From assembly GCA_024643365.1 (NCBI GenBank), contig JAHENC010000021.1, positions 97,875-161,874 on the forward strand: a stretch of 64,000 bases of DNA, given 5' to 3'. The notes beneath the pieces are model-generated. The model saw only the letters and a program-made list of their open reading frames with translations. It did no database searches and was not told the DNA's origin. Shown one piece after another: positions 17,420 to 26,392 of the stretch (its first letter is position 1; each line of letters begins with the position of its first letter). Origin of the DNA: Crocinitomicaceae bacterium. Its GTDB lineage: Bacteria > Bacteroidota > Bacteroidia > Flavobacteriales_D > Crocinitomicaceae. Position numbers and translations under genes: made by a program.

Positions 17420-19945
17420 CTACAATAATGCCGGTGGTTTTCTGATTTCAATCTTCGCATCTTTGAATATCGAAGAAGTATTGCGGATGCTAAACAAGAA
17501 GCTTTTATTTCCACCAACCGGTACATAATAGAAAGACAAGGCCCAACAGTGTAAATTGCGATTCAAGGAAAAATAAGCGTTTGTTAAGCGGAATTCTTGC
17601 AAATTAAAATTTAAGTTTCCGGACACATTCCATCGTTTTGTCATGCTCACATCTCCGCTGACCACTAGTGTTTGAGCAAAAATATTTTTAGTTGGATTCG
17701 TGCTTGAAATGCTTTGATTCGAGTTGATTGTATACACATGAGACAAGCTCATTTTCCATGGAATATCGAAGTAAATGGCACGCTCAGGATGCAAGGCATA
17801 GTAATTAAACTCCGAATTCCAATTTTGCTCATTGACCGTTGAAGTATTGTTTGCGACTTTTTCCCGTGTTCTTTTTGGGGCAATTGTAATTGAAGTAGTG
17901 AGATTCGATGAAATAAAACGACCAAGTCCTTGCTGACTTGAGTTTGCATAAACCTTCATTGTTTTCCCTGTGCTCACATCCCATGCATAAGGACTAAAAT
18001 TTGCACCAGAAACAAAGTTGATCCAATCCGCTGGACTAATTCTCAAGTTCAATGAAAGATTGGATAAACGCATAGAATCCTTCATGAAATCATAATTCCC
18101 ATTGATGGACAATTGATCAATCAAACGAATTTTTCGAAATCCAGTCAAAGTATCCTTGTCTGACTTCACTTTTAACTCCATGGTATTATTGATTCCAAAA
18201 TTCAATAGTGCTGCTTTTTGATTATTCCCAACACTGTAGATTGAATTTTCAAAAGGAGAATATTTTACCAAAGATTGATTGACTCCAACATTGGCTTGTG
18301 CTAACTCATTTAATTGAGGGACATAACGGAATCCAACAGAAGGGGTAATTAAATGGCGTAATTTGGGTTTGTTCTTTCCTATGAATTGATAATAAGAATA
18401 AATGACACTAGTCATGCTGACACTGAAATTGACTTCATTAGCCATCCCAAATTGTTGCAAGGTGTCATTTTTAGACTTGTTAGCAAGGGGATCGTAAAAT
18501 TTCTGAATCTGTTGGAAATTGATTTTATTTCCATAATTAACTGAAGGATTTATCTTGATGGCATTTCCAAACAATCCACTTGTCGTTTGAATAGACATCG
18601 ATTGGGAGAATCCATTCATGAATTGTTGTGAAATACCGTTAAAATCACCAACAGACAATAATTGATCAGAAAAGTTTGATCTGTTTTGTCCCTCGAAGTT
18701 GTACGTGATTCCTATACGTTCTATGGTCTTTTTCCAATTCTTATCACTTGCTTTAAAGGTGTTTTTAAACGGAAATACCCGTGTAAGATTGGCATTCAAA
18801 ACTGGACTCACCAACGCAATGTTTTTCGCGATGGAATTTTGACGCATGGAGATTTTCATACCCATATTGAATGGTTTCCCCGGGAATGATCGATTAATGT
18901 TGATATCCGAATTGAATGAATTGGTGAAATATTCAGGATTAATTGGGTCTAAGTTATTTTTTGCCGTGTTATCCGAAATGAAATTCACATTAGATGAAAA
19001 GCTCCAATAAGGATTTGACTTTGGTGCTTTTCTATGGGACCATTGTATGCTTAATTTATTGTTTTTGTCTTTCGTTGGGAATCCCAAATTAAATTGCTGG
19101 AATCCAACGGAAATACGTCCGGAGAAGCCGTATCGTTTGGAGTAATCTAGGTCATTTCGCAAGCCCCATGAGCCTCGACTATACAAGTTTGCATACACTG
19201 CGGTTTGCAATTGATCGTTGATTGGAATGTAGTAGCCTAAATTTTGAACACCAAAACCGTAATTCGACAAAGGAACAAACTCTGGAAATAACAAACCGTT
19301 TGATTTTTGTTCCTTCGTTGGAATAAATGCAAACGGTAATCCGAGCGGCGTTGGAATACCATTCACCCAAAGATTCATAGGTCCAGTCGCAATACGTTCG
19401 TTCGGTACAATTACCCCTTTACTCAATTGAAAATGGTAATGCGGCTCATCCAAATCACAAGTGGTCAGACGTCCTTTCACCAAATGTATTTCCTCGTTCG
19501 GTTGTCGTTTCGCTGTTTCCATGTGGAAATAAAATTCATCCTGCTTGATGGCCAATTCTTCTAAAAATCCTTTTTTTGTTTTGGTATTAAACTTCAAAGT
19601 GTGACAAGTCACTGATTCTCCCCCATCGGTGAACACCGGGAACTCCACTTTATTGCTGTCCTTATCAAAACGATATTTTGCCCAAATTTCGTTTGCGTTA
19701 AGGTCTAGTAAAATATATCCTGCGGTGATGAGTAATCCTTCCATTTCGACTCTTGCATTGCCGTATAAATGGACTTGTTTTTTATCAACATCATTTAAAA
19801 TTCGTTCATCCGCTGAATAGGTGATGATATTCTGCATACTTGAGTCATTGACAAACAAGGTGTCCTGGGCTGTAACCACAGACGAATTGCACATTATTAA
19901 CAATGTGACGAAGAAAAGTTGTTGTATCAATGTTCTTTTGGTCAA
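17420..19945 (-). CDS. lptD: LPS-assembly outer-membrane protein LptD
   Basis: Inserts lipopolysaccharide into the outer leaflet. The 841-residue protein has a signal peptide (about 1-27), an OstA/LptA-like jellyroll domain (about 35-200: 'KKQVHLYGNARVEMEG', 'GFLEELAIKQDEFYF'), the 'LPFAFIPTKEQKSNGLLFPE' transition and a long beta-barrel. Length and layout match Bacteroidetes LptD, which lacks most of the conserved cysteines of the E. coli protein. Translation appears to start at a TTG: an in-frame TAA stands four codons upstream, and the next ATG would cut into the signal peptide. It is divergent from the amidase gene with only 22 bases between. Confidence 0.92.
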   Translation of the reverse strand: MTKRTLIQQLFFVTLLIMCNSSVVTAQDTLFVNDSSMQNIITYSADERILNDVDKKQVHLYGNARVEMEGLLITAGYILLDLNANEIWAKYRFDKDSNKVEFPVFTDGGESVTCHTLKFNTKTKKGFLEELAIKQDEFYFHMETAKRQPNEEIHLVKGRLTTCDLDEPHYHFQLSKGVIVPNERIATGPMNLWVNGIPTPLGLPFAFIPTKEQKSNGLLFPEFVPLSNYGFGVQNLGYYIPINDQLQTAVYANLYSRGSWGLRNDLDYSKRYGFSGRISVGFQQFNLGFPTKDKNNKLSIQWSHRKAPKSNPYWSFSSNVNFISDNTAKNNLDPINPEYFTNSFNSDININRSFPGKPFNMGMKISMRQNSIAKNIALVSPVLNANLTRVFPFKNTFKASDKNWKKTIERIGITYNFEGQNRSNFSDQLLSVGDFNGISQQFMNGFSQSMSIQTTSGLFGNAIKINPSVNYGNKINFQQIQKFYDPLANKSKNDTLQQFGMANEVNFSVSMTSVIYSYYQFIGKNKPKLRHLITPSVGFRYVPQLNELAQANVGVNQSLVKYSPFENSIYSVGNNQKAALLNFGINNTMELKVKSDKDTLTGFRKIRLIDQLSINGNYDFMKDSMRLSNLSLNLRISPADWINFVSGANFSPYAWDVSTGKTMKVYANSSQQGLGRFISSNLTTSITIAPKRTREKVANNTSTVNEQNWNSEFNYYALHPERAIYFDIPWKMSLSHVYTINSNQSISSTNPTKNIFAQTLVVSGDVSMTKRWNVSGNLNFNLQEFRLTNAYFSLNRNLHCWALSFYYVPVGGNKSFLFSIRNTSSIFKDAKIEIRKPPALL

Positions 19946-19955
19946 AGTTGGCTCT

Positions 19956-19963
19956 TAATTTTG
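19956..19963 (+). promoter_or_regulatory. -7 box of the amidase gene
   Basis: TAATTTTG matches TAnnTTTG exactly in the 22-base gap between divergent lptD and the amidase gene and ends four bases before the amidase ATG. Upstream promoter elements must lie inside the lptD coding region. Confidence 0.4.
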
Positions 19964-19967
19964 TCGT

Positions 19968-21140
19968 ATGCGCCTTAAACGTACAAAGCTACCAAAATTC
20001 AAGTTGTTTGAGAAAAACGAACAAAAACTCCATTTATTTGCTTGGATGGTTCTTTTTCTTGTTTCCCTAAATTCTTACGGACAAGCTCCAATAAAACATG
20101 GCATTAAAACCGTTGTTATTGATGCTGGACATGGTGGAAAGGATCCTGGATGCCACGGATCTTTTGCTCATGAGAAGATCGTGTGTTTGGAAATGGCCTT
20201 AAAACTTGGCGCAAAGATTAAAGCTAAATATCCAGAAATTAATGTTGTTTACACACGAACTACTGATGTTTTTGTTGAATTAATCGACCGAGCGAACATC
20301 GCCAATAAAGCAAATGCAGATTTATTCATCTGTATTCATGCCAATGCGGGAAGCAGTTCAGCATATGGAACGGAGACCTATGTACTCGGATTACACAGAA
20401 CGGAGGCACAACAACGCGTCATGGAGCGAGAAAACTCAATTATCGTTTTAGAGGACGATAAAGGAGCAAAATACAAGGACTTTGACTTATCCCCAGATGC
20501 CATTATACAATTGCAACTTCAAGGATCTGTTTATTTAAATCATTCAATCGAATTTGCGGAATATTTACAAAAAGAATTTAAAAAAATCGGACGTTACGAC
20601 CGAGGCGTGAAGCAAGCTGGATTTTTAGTATTGTATAAAACAACTATGCCAAGTGTCCTAATCGAAACGGGCTTTTTACCTAATCCGACAGAAGAAAAAT
20701 TTATCGGGTCATCAGACGGACAAGAAAAAATGTCATCTGCCATGTTTAGAGCTTTTGAGAATTACAAAAGCCAAATGGAGGGAAAACCTGTAACCAATCG
20801 ACCTGTTGAAGTCGTTGAAAAAACACCAGAACCAAAAATAATAGAACAGCCAATTCAAGTAGCTGATTCATCTGGACTTGTTTTCCGTGTACAAATCGAA
20901 ACTTCCGACCGAAAAGTTGCCTTGAATGCTGCAAGGTTTAAAGGACTAGAGGTTTTTGAATACGAAGAAAATAACATTTTTAAGTATTGTACCGGGACCT
21001 TCAAAAATGACCTCGCCGGGGCTAAAAACTACAAAAACGAACTCATCGAAAAAGGATTTAATCATGCTTTCGTTGCAGCCTTCCTCAATGGAGAACGAAT
21101 TAGTATCGAAAAAGCTATTAAATTAGCAGAAAAAAAGTAG
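19968..21140 (+). CDS. N-acetylmuramoyl-L-alanine amidase with SPOR-like tail
   Basis: Cleaves the amide bond between MurNAc and the peptide stem in peptidoglycan, acting in the periplasm. After an N-terminal membrane/signal segment (about 21-39), the Amidase_3 domain shows zinc ligands H55 ('IDAGHGGKDP'), E69 and H124 ('CIHANAG') and the catalytic E233 ('VLIETGFL'). Residues about 300-385 look like a SPOR domain ('LVFRVQIETSDRKV', 'YKNELIEKGFNHAFVAAF'), which would direct the enzyme to septal peptidoglycan. It heads a plus-strand run with mlaD and the Fe-S genes. Confidence 0.93.
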   Translation: MRLKRTKLPKFKLFEKNEQKLHLFAWMVLFLVSLNSYGQAPIKHGIKTVVIDAGHGGKDPGCHGSFAHEKIVCLEMALKLGAKIKAKYPEINVVYTRTTDVFVELIDRANIANKANADLFICIHANAGSSSAYGTETYVLGLHRTEAQQRVMERENSIIVLEDDKGAKYKDFDLSPDAIIQLQLQGSVYLNHSIEFAEYLQKEFKKIGRYDRGVKQAGFLVLYKTTMPSVLIETGFLPNPTEEKFIGSSDGQEKMSSAMFRAFENYKSQMEGKPVTNRPVEVVEKTPEPKIIEQPIQVADSSGLVFRVQIETSDRKVALNAARFKGLEVFEYEENNIFKYCTGTFKNDLAGAKNYKNELIEKGFNHAFVAAFLNGERISIEKAIKLAEKK

Positions 21141-21141
21141 T

Positions 21142-22179
21142 TTGAAGTTCACAAAAGAAATTAAAGCCGCCCTTATTGCTATCGCATCAATTGCCATATT
21201 GTATGCTGGAATTAACTTTCTAAAAGGCAACAGTTTTCTTGGCGGAGATACTGAATACAGCTCCTATTTCCCTAATACTGGGTCAATTATGGTGTCCAGT
21301 AATGTTACCCTAAATGGGGTTACTGTTGGTAAAGTAACCGGTATAAAATCCATGCCGAATGGTTCCATCAACCGAAAAGTAAAAATGACCTTTAACATCC
21401 AAGAAAAGGGAATTCGCTTACCAAAAGGTTCATTTGTAGAAATCGGTTCCCTAGATTTTATAAATAAATGTTTAATAATTCACACTCCTCAGGACATTTC
21501 GAAAGGATATTACAAAGAAAATAGTGTAATCCCTGGTAAAGTTTCCATTGATATGGTTACACAGGTAAAAGCATATGCGGATCCAATATCCCAAAGACTT
21601 CAAAAAATGATGAGTTCCATCGACCGAATGGTTATATCATTGTCCTCGTTTTGGGATACTACTGCTACATCAGAGATTGAAGGAAGCTTGAAAGAAGTGA
21701 AGATTACCATCAAACGATTAGGTCGCGTGGCAAACGAAATCGAAGGATTTGTTGCTGCTGAACGAAATCAGTTTACAAAAATCATGGCGAATGTGGAGTC
21801 GATCACCATGAATATCCGACGTAGCAACGATGAATTGTCCAAGATTATCGGAAATACACGCAAAATTACCGACGACTTTGTCAGTGCGGACTTTAAGTCC
21901 ATCTTATTAGATGCTCAGACAACGGTTAAAAAATTGAACCTCGTATTGGAAGATGTGGAGAATGGACATGGGACTCTTGGAAAACTTATTCATGATGAAA
22001 AACTTTACAACGAGTTAGTTGTTACGAATAATGACCTTCAAAACCTTGTGACAGATCTTCAAGCAAATCCAAACAGGTATATCCATTTCTCTGTGTTCGG
22101 CAAGAAATCAGAAGGACTAATTTTAAGTGAGAAAGAGGAAGTGAAATTCAAAAAATGGTTAGATACCATTCCAGATTAA
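21142..22179 (+). CDS. MlaD/MCE family lipid-transport protein
   Basis: The 345-residue protein has one N-terminal membrane anchor ('AALIAIASIAILYAGINFL') and one MCE domain at about 38-120 ('VTLNGVTVGKVTGIKS'), then a long helical tail. MCE proteins form hexameric periplasmic rings for phospholipid transport with an MlaFE ABC pair, which is not adjacent here. Translation starts at TTG 21142, two bases after the amidase stop; no ATG is available before the anchor. It sits between the amidase and Fe-S genes, an order I recall as common in Flavobacteriia. Confidence 0.88.
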   Translation: MKFTKEIKAALIAIASIAILYAGINFLKGNSFLGGDTEYSSYFPNTGSIMVSSNVTLNGVTVGKVTGIKSMPNGSINRKVKMTFNIQEKGIRLPKGSFVEIGSLDFINKCLIIHTPQDISKGYYKENSVIPGKVSIDMVTQVKAYADPISQRLQKMMSSIDRMVISLSSFWDTTATSEIEGSLKEVKITIKRLGRVANEIEGFVAAERNQFTKIMANVESITMNIRRSNDELSKIIGNTRKITDDFVSADFKSILLDAQTTVKKLNLVLEDVENGHGTLGKLIHDEKLYNELVVTNNDLQNLVTDLQANPNRYIHFSVFGKKSEGLILSEKEEVKFKKWLDTIPD

Positions 22180-22184
22180 TTTAA

Positions 22185-23519
22185 ATGTTCATGGAAATCA
22201 TATTATTTGCCATTCTTTTAAGCGCGGGAGTAGGATTCTTCGCGTACAACGCATGGAAAGTGCGCTACAATATATTACTCGGACAAGACATTGATCGCTC
22301 CGACCGCAAAGGGGAACGATTAAAAACAATGATATTGGTTGCTTTTGGACAAAAGAAAATGTTCTCTAGACCCATTCCTGCATTGCTGCATTTAGCACTT
22401 TATGTAGCTTTTATCATTACGCAAATTGAACTCATCGAAATTGCTATTGATGGATTAAGTGGACATCACCGTTTCTTTTATTTCAAGCTAGGTGGATTCT
22501 ATACGTTCATGATCAGTTTCATTGAAATCCTATCAGTATTAGCTTTTGTTGCGACTTTGGCATTTTTAATTCGTAGAAACTTATTGAAACTACCTCGTTT
22601 CACCATGAAAGAGCTGATAGGTTGGCCAACAAAAGATGCGAACCTAATTTTGCTGATGGAAATTGTTTTGATTTGTTGTATTTTCAGCATGAACGGTGCT
22701 GATGAAGTTTTGTATAGTCGAGGTGGTTCACATGTCGAATTTGCAAAAGGTCATTATGATTTTGCCATCTCCTCATGGATGGGTCCATTGTTCTTTGAGA
22801 ATTTAAGCATCGATGCGCTTCATGTTATTGAACGCATTGGTTGGTGGGGACACATTTTGATGGTTTTTGCGTTCTTGAACTACCTACCCTATTCTAAACA
22901 TTTTCACATTTTGTTAGCATTTCCGAACACGTTTTACTCAAACCTTGAGCAAAAAGGAAAGTTTACCAACATGGAATCTGTTACCAATGAGGTGAAGTTA
23001 ATGTTGGATCCAAACGCAGATCCATATGCAGCACCAGCGAATCCAGAAGAAGCACCGAAACGTTTTGGAGCAAAGGACGTCACTGATTTGACTTGGAAAA
23101 ACTTACTGGATGCATACACATGTACCGAATGTGGACGTTGTTCATCATCCTGTCCAGCAAATGTAACTGGTAAACTTTTATCTCCGCGCAAAATCATGAT
23201 GGATACTAGAGATCGTTTGGTGGAAGTAGGAGAAAATTACCGCAAGCATGGAAAAGGATATGATGATGGTAAAAGTCTGATTGGCGATTACATTACCGAA
23301 GAAGAAATTTGGGCATGTACGAGTTGTAACGCTTGTGTACAAGAATGTCCCGTGAATATTGATCCATTATCCATTATCGTTGATTTACGACGCTATTTAG
23401 TGATGGAAGAATCGAAAGTACCAAGTGAATTAACGGGTATGTTAACGAACATTGAAAATAATGGTGCACCTTGGCAATTTGCGCAAACAGAACGTTTAAA
23501 TTGGGCAAATGAAGACTAA
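22185..23519 (+). CDS. membrane (4Fe-4S) dicluster protein, HdrC/NarI-like
   Basis: The N-terminal 250 residues hold about five to six membrane helices with several histidines (H69, H94/H95, H213, H223, H239/H241) that could bind haem b as in NarI-type subunits. The C-terminal domain has two CxxCxxCxxxC clusters: C313/316/319/323 and C378/381/384/388. It probably passes electrons between quinone and the partner CCG-domain protein encoded two genes downstream; donor and acceptor are unknown. The ATG at 22191 is an alternative start. The next gene starts 11 bases before its stop. Confidence 0.9.
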   Translation: MFMEIILFAILLSAGVGFFAYNAWKVRYNILLGQDIDRSDRKGERLKTMILVAFGQKKMFSRPIPALLHLALYVAFIITQIELIEIAIDGLSGHHRFFYFKLGGFYTFMISFIEILSVLAFVATLAFLIRRNLLKLPRFTMKELIGWPTKDANLILLMEIVLICCIFSMNGADEVLYSRGGSHVEFAKGHYDFAISSWMGPLFFENLSIDALHVIERIGWWGHILMVFAFLNYLPYSKHFHILLAFPNTFYSNLEQKGKFTNMESVTNEVKLMLDPNADPYAAPANPEEAPKRFGAKDVTDLTWKNLLDAYTCTECGRCSSSCPANVTGKLLSPRKIMMDTRDRLVEVGENYRKHGKGYDDGKSLIGDYITEEEIWACTSCNACVQECPVNIDPLSIIVDLRRYLVMEESKVPSELTGMLTNIENNGAPWQFAQTERLNWANED

Positions 23520-23943
23520 TCCAAGTGAAGGAAATTTGATTGATTTAATGGAGGACGGAAAATACCTGTCCCCTATCTTACCTGAGCACATTAAAAACTA
23601 TTTAATAGATATAGACGGTACTATTTGTGAGGATATTCCAAATGAAGAACCTGAAAGAATGGAACATGCTGTTCTCTTTCCAGACGCTTTAGAAACGGTG
23701 AACGACTGGTACGATCAAGGGCACATTATCACTTTTTTTACTTCTAGACTAGAAGAACATAGAGAAGTTACCGAGAATTGGTTAAACAAGCATGGGTTTA
23801 AGTTTCATGGAATGATGATGGGGAAACCCAGAGGTGGAAATTACCATTGGATTGATAATCACATCGTTCGTGCAACGCGATATGAAGGAAAATTCACACA
23901 TCTGATTGATAAGAATGTGAATATTCAAGTTTTTGAGAAATAA
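23509..23943 (+). CDS. HAD-like phosphatase
   Basis: The 144-residue protein carries HAD motif I 'LIDIDGTICED' with the DxD pair, a motif II-like 'ITFFTSR', and motif III/IV-like residues in 'GKPRGGNYHWIDNH'. Relatives in Bacteroidetes are often mislabelled 'phosphoheptose isomerase'. The small size implies no cap domain, which favours a large or phospho-polymer substrate; the actual substrate is unknown. It overlaps the upstream Fe-S gene by 11 bases and lies nine bases before the CCG gene, so it interrupts what is normally an adjacent Fe-S pair. Confidence 0.75.
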   Translation: MKTNPSEGNLIDLMEDGKYLSPILPEHIKNYLIDIDGTICEDIPNEEPERMEHAVLFPDALETVNDWYDQGHIITFFTSRLEEHREVTENWLNKHGFKFHGMMMGKPRGGNYHWIDNHIVRATRYEGKFTHLIDKNVNIQVFEK

Positions 23944-23952
23944 ATACTGACT

Positions 23953-24735
23953 ATGAGAGTTCCTACAATGGCCGAGAAAATGGCAAATGGCGAATCACCT
24001 GATATTTTATTTTGGGTTGGTTGTGCTGGTAGTTTTGATGATCGCGCTAAAAAAATCACCAAGGCAATTGTGAAAATTTTGAACAAATGTCAAGTTGATT
24101 TCGCTGTTCTTGGAACGGAAGAAAGTTGTTCTGGAGATCCAGCTAAACGCGCCGGAAACGAGTTCACGTTTCAAATGCAGGCGATGATGAACATTGAAGT
24201 TTTGAACGCATACGAGGTAAAGAAAATAGTGACGGCTTGTCCGCATTGTTTTAATACCCTAAAAAACGAATACCCAGAACTTGGTGGAAACTATGAAGTC
24301 ATTCACCACACCCAATTGATTCAAGATTTGATCAATACTGGGAAACTTGCTTTAGAAGGCGGGGAAACGTTTAAAGGAAAAAAGATTACTTTCCACGATC
24401 CATGTTATTTGGGACGTGCGAACGATGTCTACGAAGCACCTCGTTCATTGATTGAAAAATTAGATGCTGAATTAGTGGAAATGAAACGTTGCAAGACCAA
24501 AGGACTCTGTTGTGGAGCTGGAGGAGCACAAATGTTCAAAGAAGCGGAGAAAGGCAATAAAGAGATCAATGTAGAGCGCACAGAGGACGCGTTAGAGACA
24601 CAAGCGGAGATTATCGCCACAGGTTGTCCATTTTGTAATACGATGATGACTGACGGCGTTAAAAACTTCGAAAAAGAAGGCGCTGTGAAAGTGATGGATG
24701 TTGCCGAATTAATTGCACATGCAGCAGACTTATAA
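23953..24735 (+). CDS. CCG-domain Fe-S protein, HdrB-like
   Basis: The 260-residue soluble protein has two cysteine-rich CCG domains. The first has C24, C59, C96 and C99 ('ACPHCFN'); the second has C151, the C186-C187 pair in 'LCCGAGG', and C225/C228 ('GCPFCN'). These bind unusual or cubane 4Fe-4S clusters in HdrB, GlpC and LutA relatives. It almost certainly pairs with the membrane Fe-S protein encoded just upstream to form an oxidoreductase or electron conduit. The substrate is unknown. The next gene begins 17 bases before its stop. Confidence 0.9.
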   Translation: MRVPTMAEKMANGESPDILFWVGCAGSFDDRAKKITKAIVKILNKCQVDFAVLGTEESCSGDPAKRAGNEFTFQMQAMMNIEVLNAYEVKKIVTACPHCFNTLKNEYPELGGNYEVIHHTQLIQDLINTGKLALEGGETFKGKKITFHDPCYLGRANDVYEAPRSLIEKLDAELVEMKRCKTKGLCCGAGGAQMFKEAEKGNKEINVERTEDALETQAEIIATGCPFCNTMMTDGVKNFEKEGAVKVMDVAELIAHAADL

Positions 24736-25141
24736 TATACCTTCTCACTTCCCTATGGATGCTCGTTTGTGGGTATTTGTTGGAGACAGAAAAATGTCGG
24801 CGACAGAAATTTCCTGGTTGAACGAATCGTTGACACAATTTGTGTCTTCTTGGCAAACGCATGGGAAATCACTCGATGCAGTGGGATTCGTTTTACACGA
24901 AACAGCAGTTGTTATCGTTGCCAATGAAAATGCCGTAAAAGCTTCCGGTTGTTCGATGGATAAAATCAATCACTTCGTCAAAGACGCTGGCGGCCAATTA
25001 TCCATGGATTTCTTCAATCGCATGAATGTACTTAAGCCTAATTCGAACGGAGACTTTGAACTCGCTCGATATGAGATGGGTTCAAATAACATGATTCATT
25101 CTGCCATGCAGGAATGGAGTGAGATTACGGAAAAACTTTAA
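24719..25141 (+). CDS. conserved Bacteroidetes protein, often mislabelled ABC transporter ATPase
   Basis: The ATG at 24719 is preferred over the TTG at 24713. The 140-residue protein lacks Walker A, Walker B and the ABC signature, so the database name often given to its relatives ('ABC transporter ATPase') is not supported. Conserved features include 'ARLWVFVGDRKMSATEISWL' near the N-terminus, 'ASGCSMDKI', and 'MDFFNRMNVL' near the C-terminus. It follows the CCG gene with a 17-base overlap, the usual position of this family. A bidirectional terminator follows. Function unknown. Confidence 0.8.
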   Translation: MQQTYNIPSHFPMDARLWVFVGDRKMSATEISWLNESLTQFVSSWQTHGKSLDAVGFVLHETAVVIVANENAVKASGCSMDKINHFVKDAGGQLSMDFFNRMNVLKPNSNGDFELARYEMGSNNMIHSAMQEWSEITEKL

Positions 25142-25144
25142 GGC

Positions 25145-25169
25145 AAAAAAAAGAGGCCGCAGCCTCTTT
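25145..25169. terminator. bidirectional intrinsic terminator
   Basis: An 8-bp stem (25150-25157 with 25162-25169) with a four-base loop. The T-run is strongest on the minus strand (eight T, 25152-25145), ending the lipoprotein transcript; on the plus strand it follows the end of the Fe-S operon. Confidence 0.82.
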
Positions 25170-25171
25170 CA

Positions 25172-25471
25172 TTATTTTTCTTTTTTCACTTCCACTTTGA
25201 TGGAATAGCAGGAAACAATTCCTCCCGTTAAACCAGTAATAAGTACATCACTAAATTTATATTTAGTGACTACTTGACAATTTCCATTACTTGGAGTATT
25301 CACATGGGTTCTTCCAACGGGCACCAATCCCCAAAACACCCAAAATTGTTTCCCTTTATCGAAGGTTACTTCTTTACCTGGAGTTTCTAAATAAGAACCA
25401 ACAGGGGTTTTTGTCATCATACACGAAGTAAGTGCCAATAACACAAATAAGCTTAAAAAACCCTTTTTCAT
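25172..25471 (-). CDS. small lipoprotein, Bor/Iss-like
   Basis: The start at 25471 (MKKGFLSLF) gives a lipoprotein signal with lipobox 'ALTSC' (C17). The 99-residue protein resembles the lambda Bor/Iss family in layout: 'GKQFWVFWGLVPVGRT' followed by 'SDVLITGLTGGIVSCYSIKV', where Bor has its conserved membrane-proximal 'G..G..T.GIYTP' region. Bor/Iss proteins affect serum resistance in E. coli; no such role can be inferred here. It starts one base after the stop of the upstream lipoprotein gene, forming a two-gene operon that ends in the terminator at 25145-25169. Confidence 0.65.
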   Translation of the reverse strand: MKKGFLSLFVLLALTSCMMTKTPVGSYLETPGKEVTFDKGKQFWVFWGLVPVGRTHVNTPSNGNCQVVTKYKFSDVLITGLTGGIVSCYSIKVEVKKEK

Positions 25472-25472
25472 A

Positions 25473-25904
25473 TTATTGAATTTCAAATGTATTACAAGTA
25501 CCAGCGGTAACTGTGATCAATTCAGTTCCCAAGGAAGTTCCATCTTGATCCCTATATTCGATAGTCACAACTTTAAATTTATTAAGTCCCATATCGATTG
25601 TTGCGTTAACATTACCCGCCTGAGAACAACTTGGTGTTCCCGTCCAATAATTAGTGGCTAAAAATGATCCGGCTAGACTACCATCTACATATATGCTCAA
25701 GCCTGTTATTCCTGCTTGTTGAATCAATTGACTCGTTGCATAACTTTGCCAAATAATTAATTTTTCAGAATAACTACAAGAACCATCATCTTTTTTCGCC
25801 TTTTCTGAGTAGTTTGTCGCGTCTATATCCGTACAACCAGGTTTAGAACAGCTGGATAAACCGATACCTGCTAAAACCGTAATAATCAATAGTGTTTTTT
25901 TCAT
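25473..25904 (-). CDS. lipoprotein with GCTD..A.NY motif
   Basis: The start at 25904 gives a signal with lipobox 'LSSC' (C19) in a 143-residue protein. Directly after the lipobox is 'GCTDIDATNYSEKAKKDDGS', a short disulfide-type motif seen in many Bacteroidetes surface proteins. The rest is a beta-rich domain with further cysteines ('TPSCSQ', 'AGTCNTFEIQ'). No function is assignable. It is the first gene of a two-gene minus-strand operon with the Bor-like lipoprotein and is divergent from the XRE regulator. Confidence 0.75.
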   Translation of the reverse strand: MKKTLLIITVLAGIGLSSCSKPGCTDIDATNYSEKAKKDDGSCSYSEKLIIWQSYATSQLIQQAGITGLSIYVDGSLAGSFLATNYWTGTPSCSQAGNVNATIDMGLNKFKVVTIEYRDQDGTSLGTELITVTAGTCNTFEIQ

Positions 25905-25972
25905 AAAAATTATTTTTATCAAAAATAACTATTGAATAATGCCTTATTTAATGTTGTTAATTGCTAAAATGT

Positions 25973-25980
25973 TACTTTTG
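25973..25980 (+). promoter_or_regulatory. -7 box of the XRE regulator gene
   Basis: TACTTTTG is an exact TAnnTTTG match, 27 bases before the ATG at 26008. A -33 element is not clear (TTTA at 25947-25950, spacer 22). An AAGAGG run just before the ATG resembles a Shine-Dalgarno site, rare in this window. Confidence 0.45.
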
Positions 25981-26007
25981 ATTCATAATTAATTCTTTTC
26001 AAGAGGT

Positions 26008-26373
26008 ATGGACTTAAAAATCGGGAATCGCATTCGCAAAGTCAGAGAAATCAAAGGCTATAGTCAAGAAAACCTTGCCTCAGAATTAGGCATGTCAATT
26101 ACTGGATATGGAAAAATCGAACGCGATGAAGTGAGCATCAATATGGATCGACTACAACAAATTTCTAAGGTTTTAGAAGTTGGTGTAGAAACAATTATCG
26201 GTTTTGATGAAAATGTTGCTTTCAATAACTTTAATAGTAAAATTGAGCAACAAATTGGCCGCTATGATATGCCAATAGAAATGAAGAAATTGTACGAGGA
26301 AAATATTAAACTTTTAAAGGATAAAATTGTGTTTTTGGAAGAAGAAATCAATCGTTTAAAAAGCAAAAAATAA
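26008..26373 (+). CDS. XRE-family transcriptional regulator with C-terminal coiled coil
   Basis: The 121-residue protein has an N-terminal HTH_3 domain (about 5-60; 'IRKVREIKGYSQENLASELG', 'YGKIERDE') and a C-terminal helix with heptad leucines and isoleucines (about 88-119, 'KKLYEENIKLLKDKIVFLEE'), likely a dimerising coiled coil. No toxin or phage gene is adjacent. It lies between a divergent lipoprotein operon and the convergent end of the deoC set, so its targets could be either or itself. Regulatory scope unknown. Confidence 0.88.
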   Translation: MDLKIGNRIRKVREIKGYSQENLASELGMSITGYGKIERDEVSINMDRLQQISKVLEVGVETIIGFDENVAFNNFNSKIEQQIGRYDMPIEMKKLYEENIKLLKDKIVFLEEEINRLKSKK

Positions 26374-26392
26374 AATTCCCTCGTATTTAACA

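Noticed and set aside
24719..25141. ABC transporter ATPase, the usual database name for this family
   Set aside because: The 140-residue protein has no Walker A, Walker B or ABC signature.
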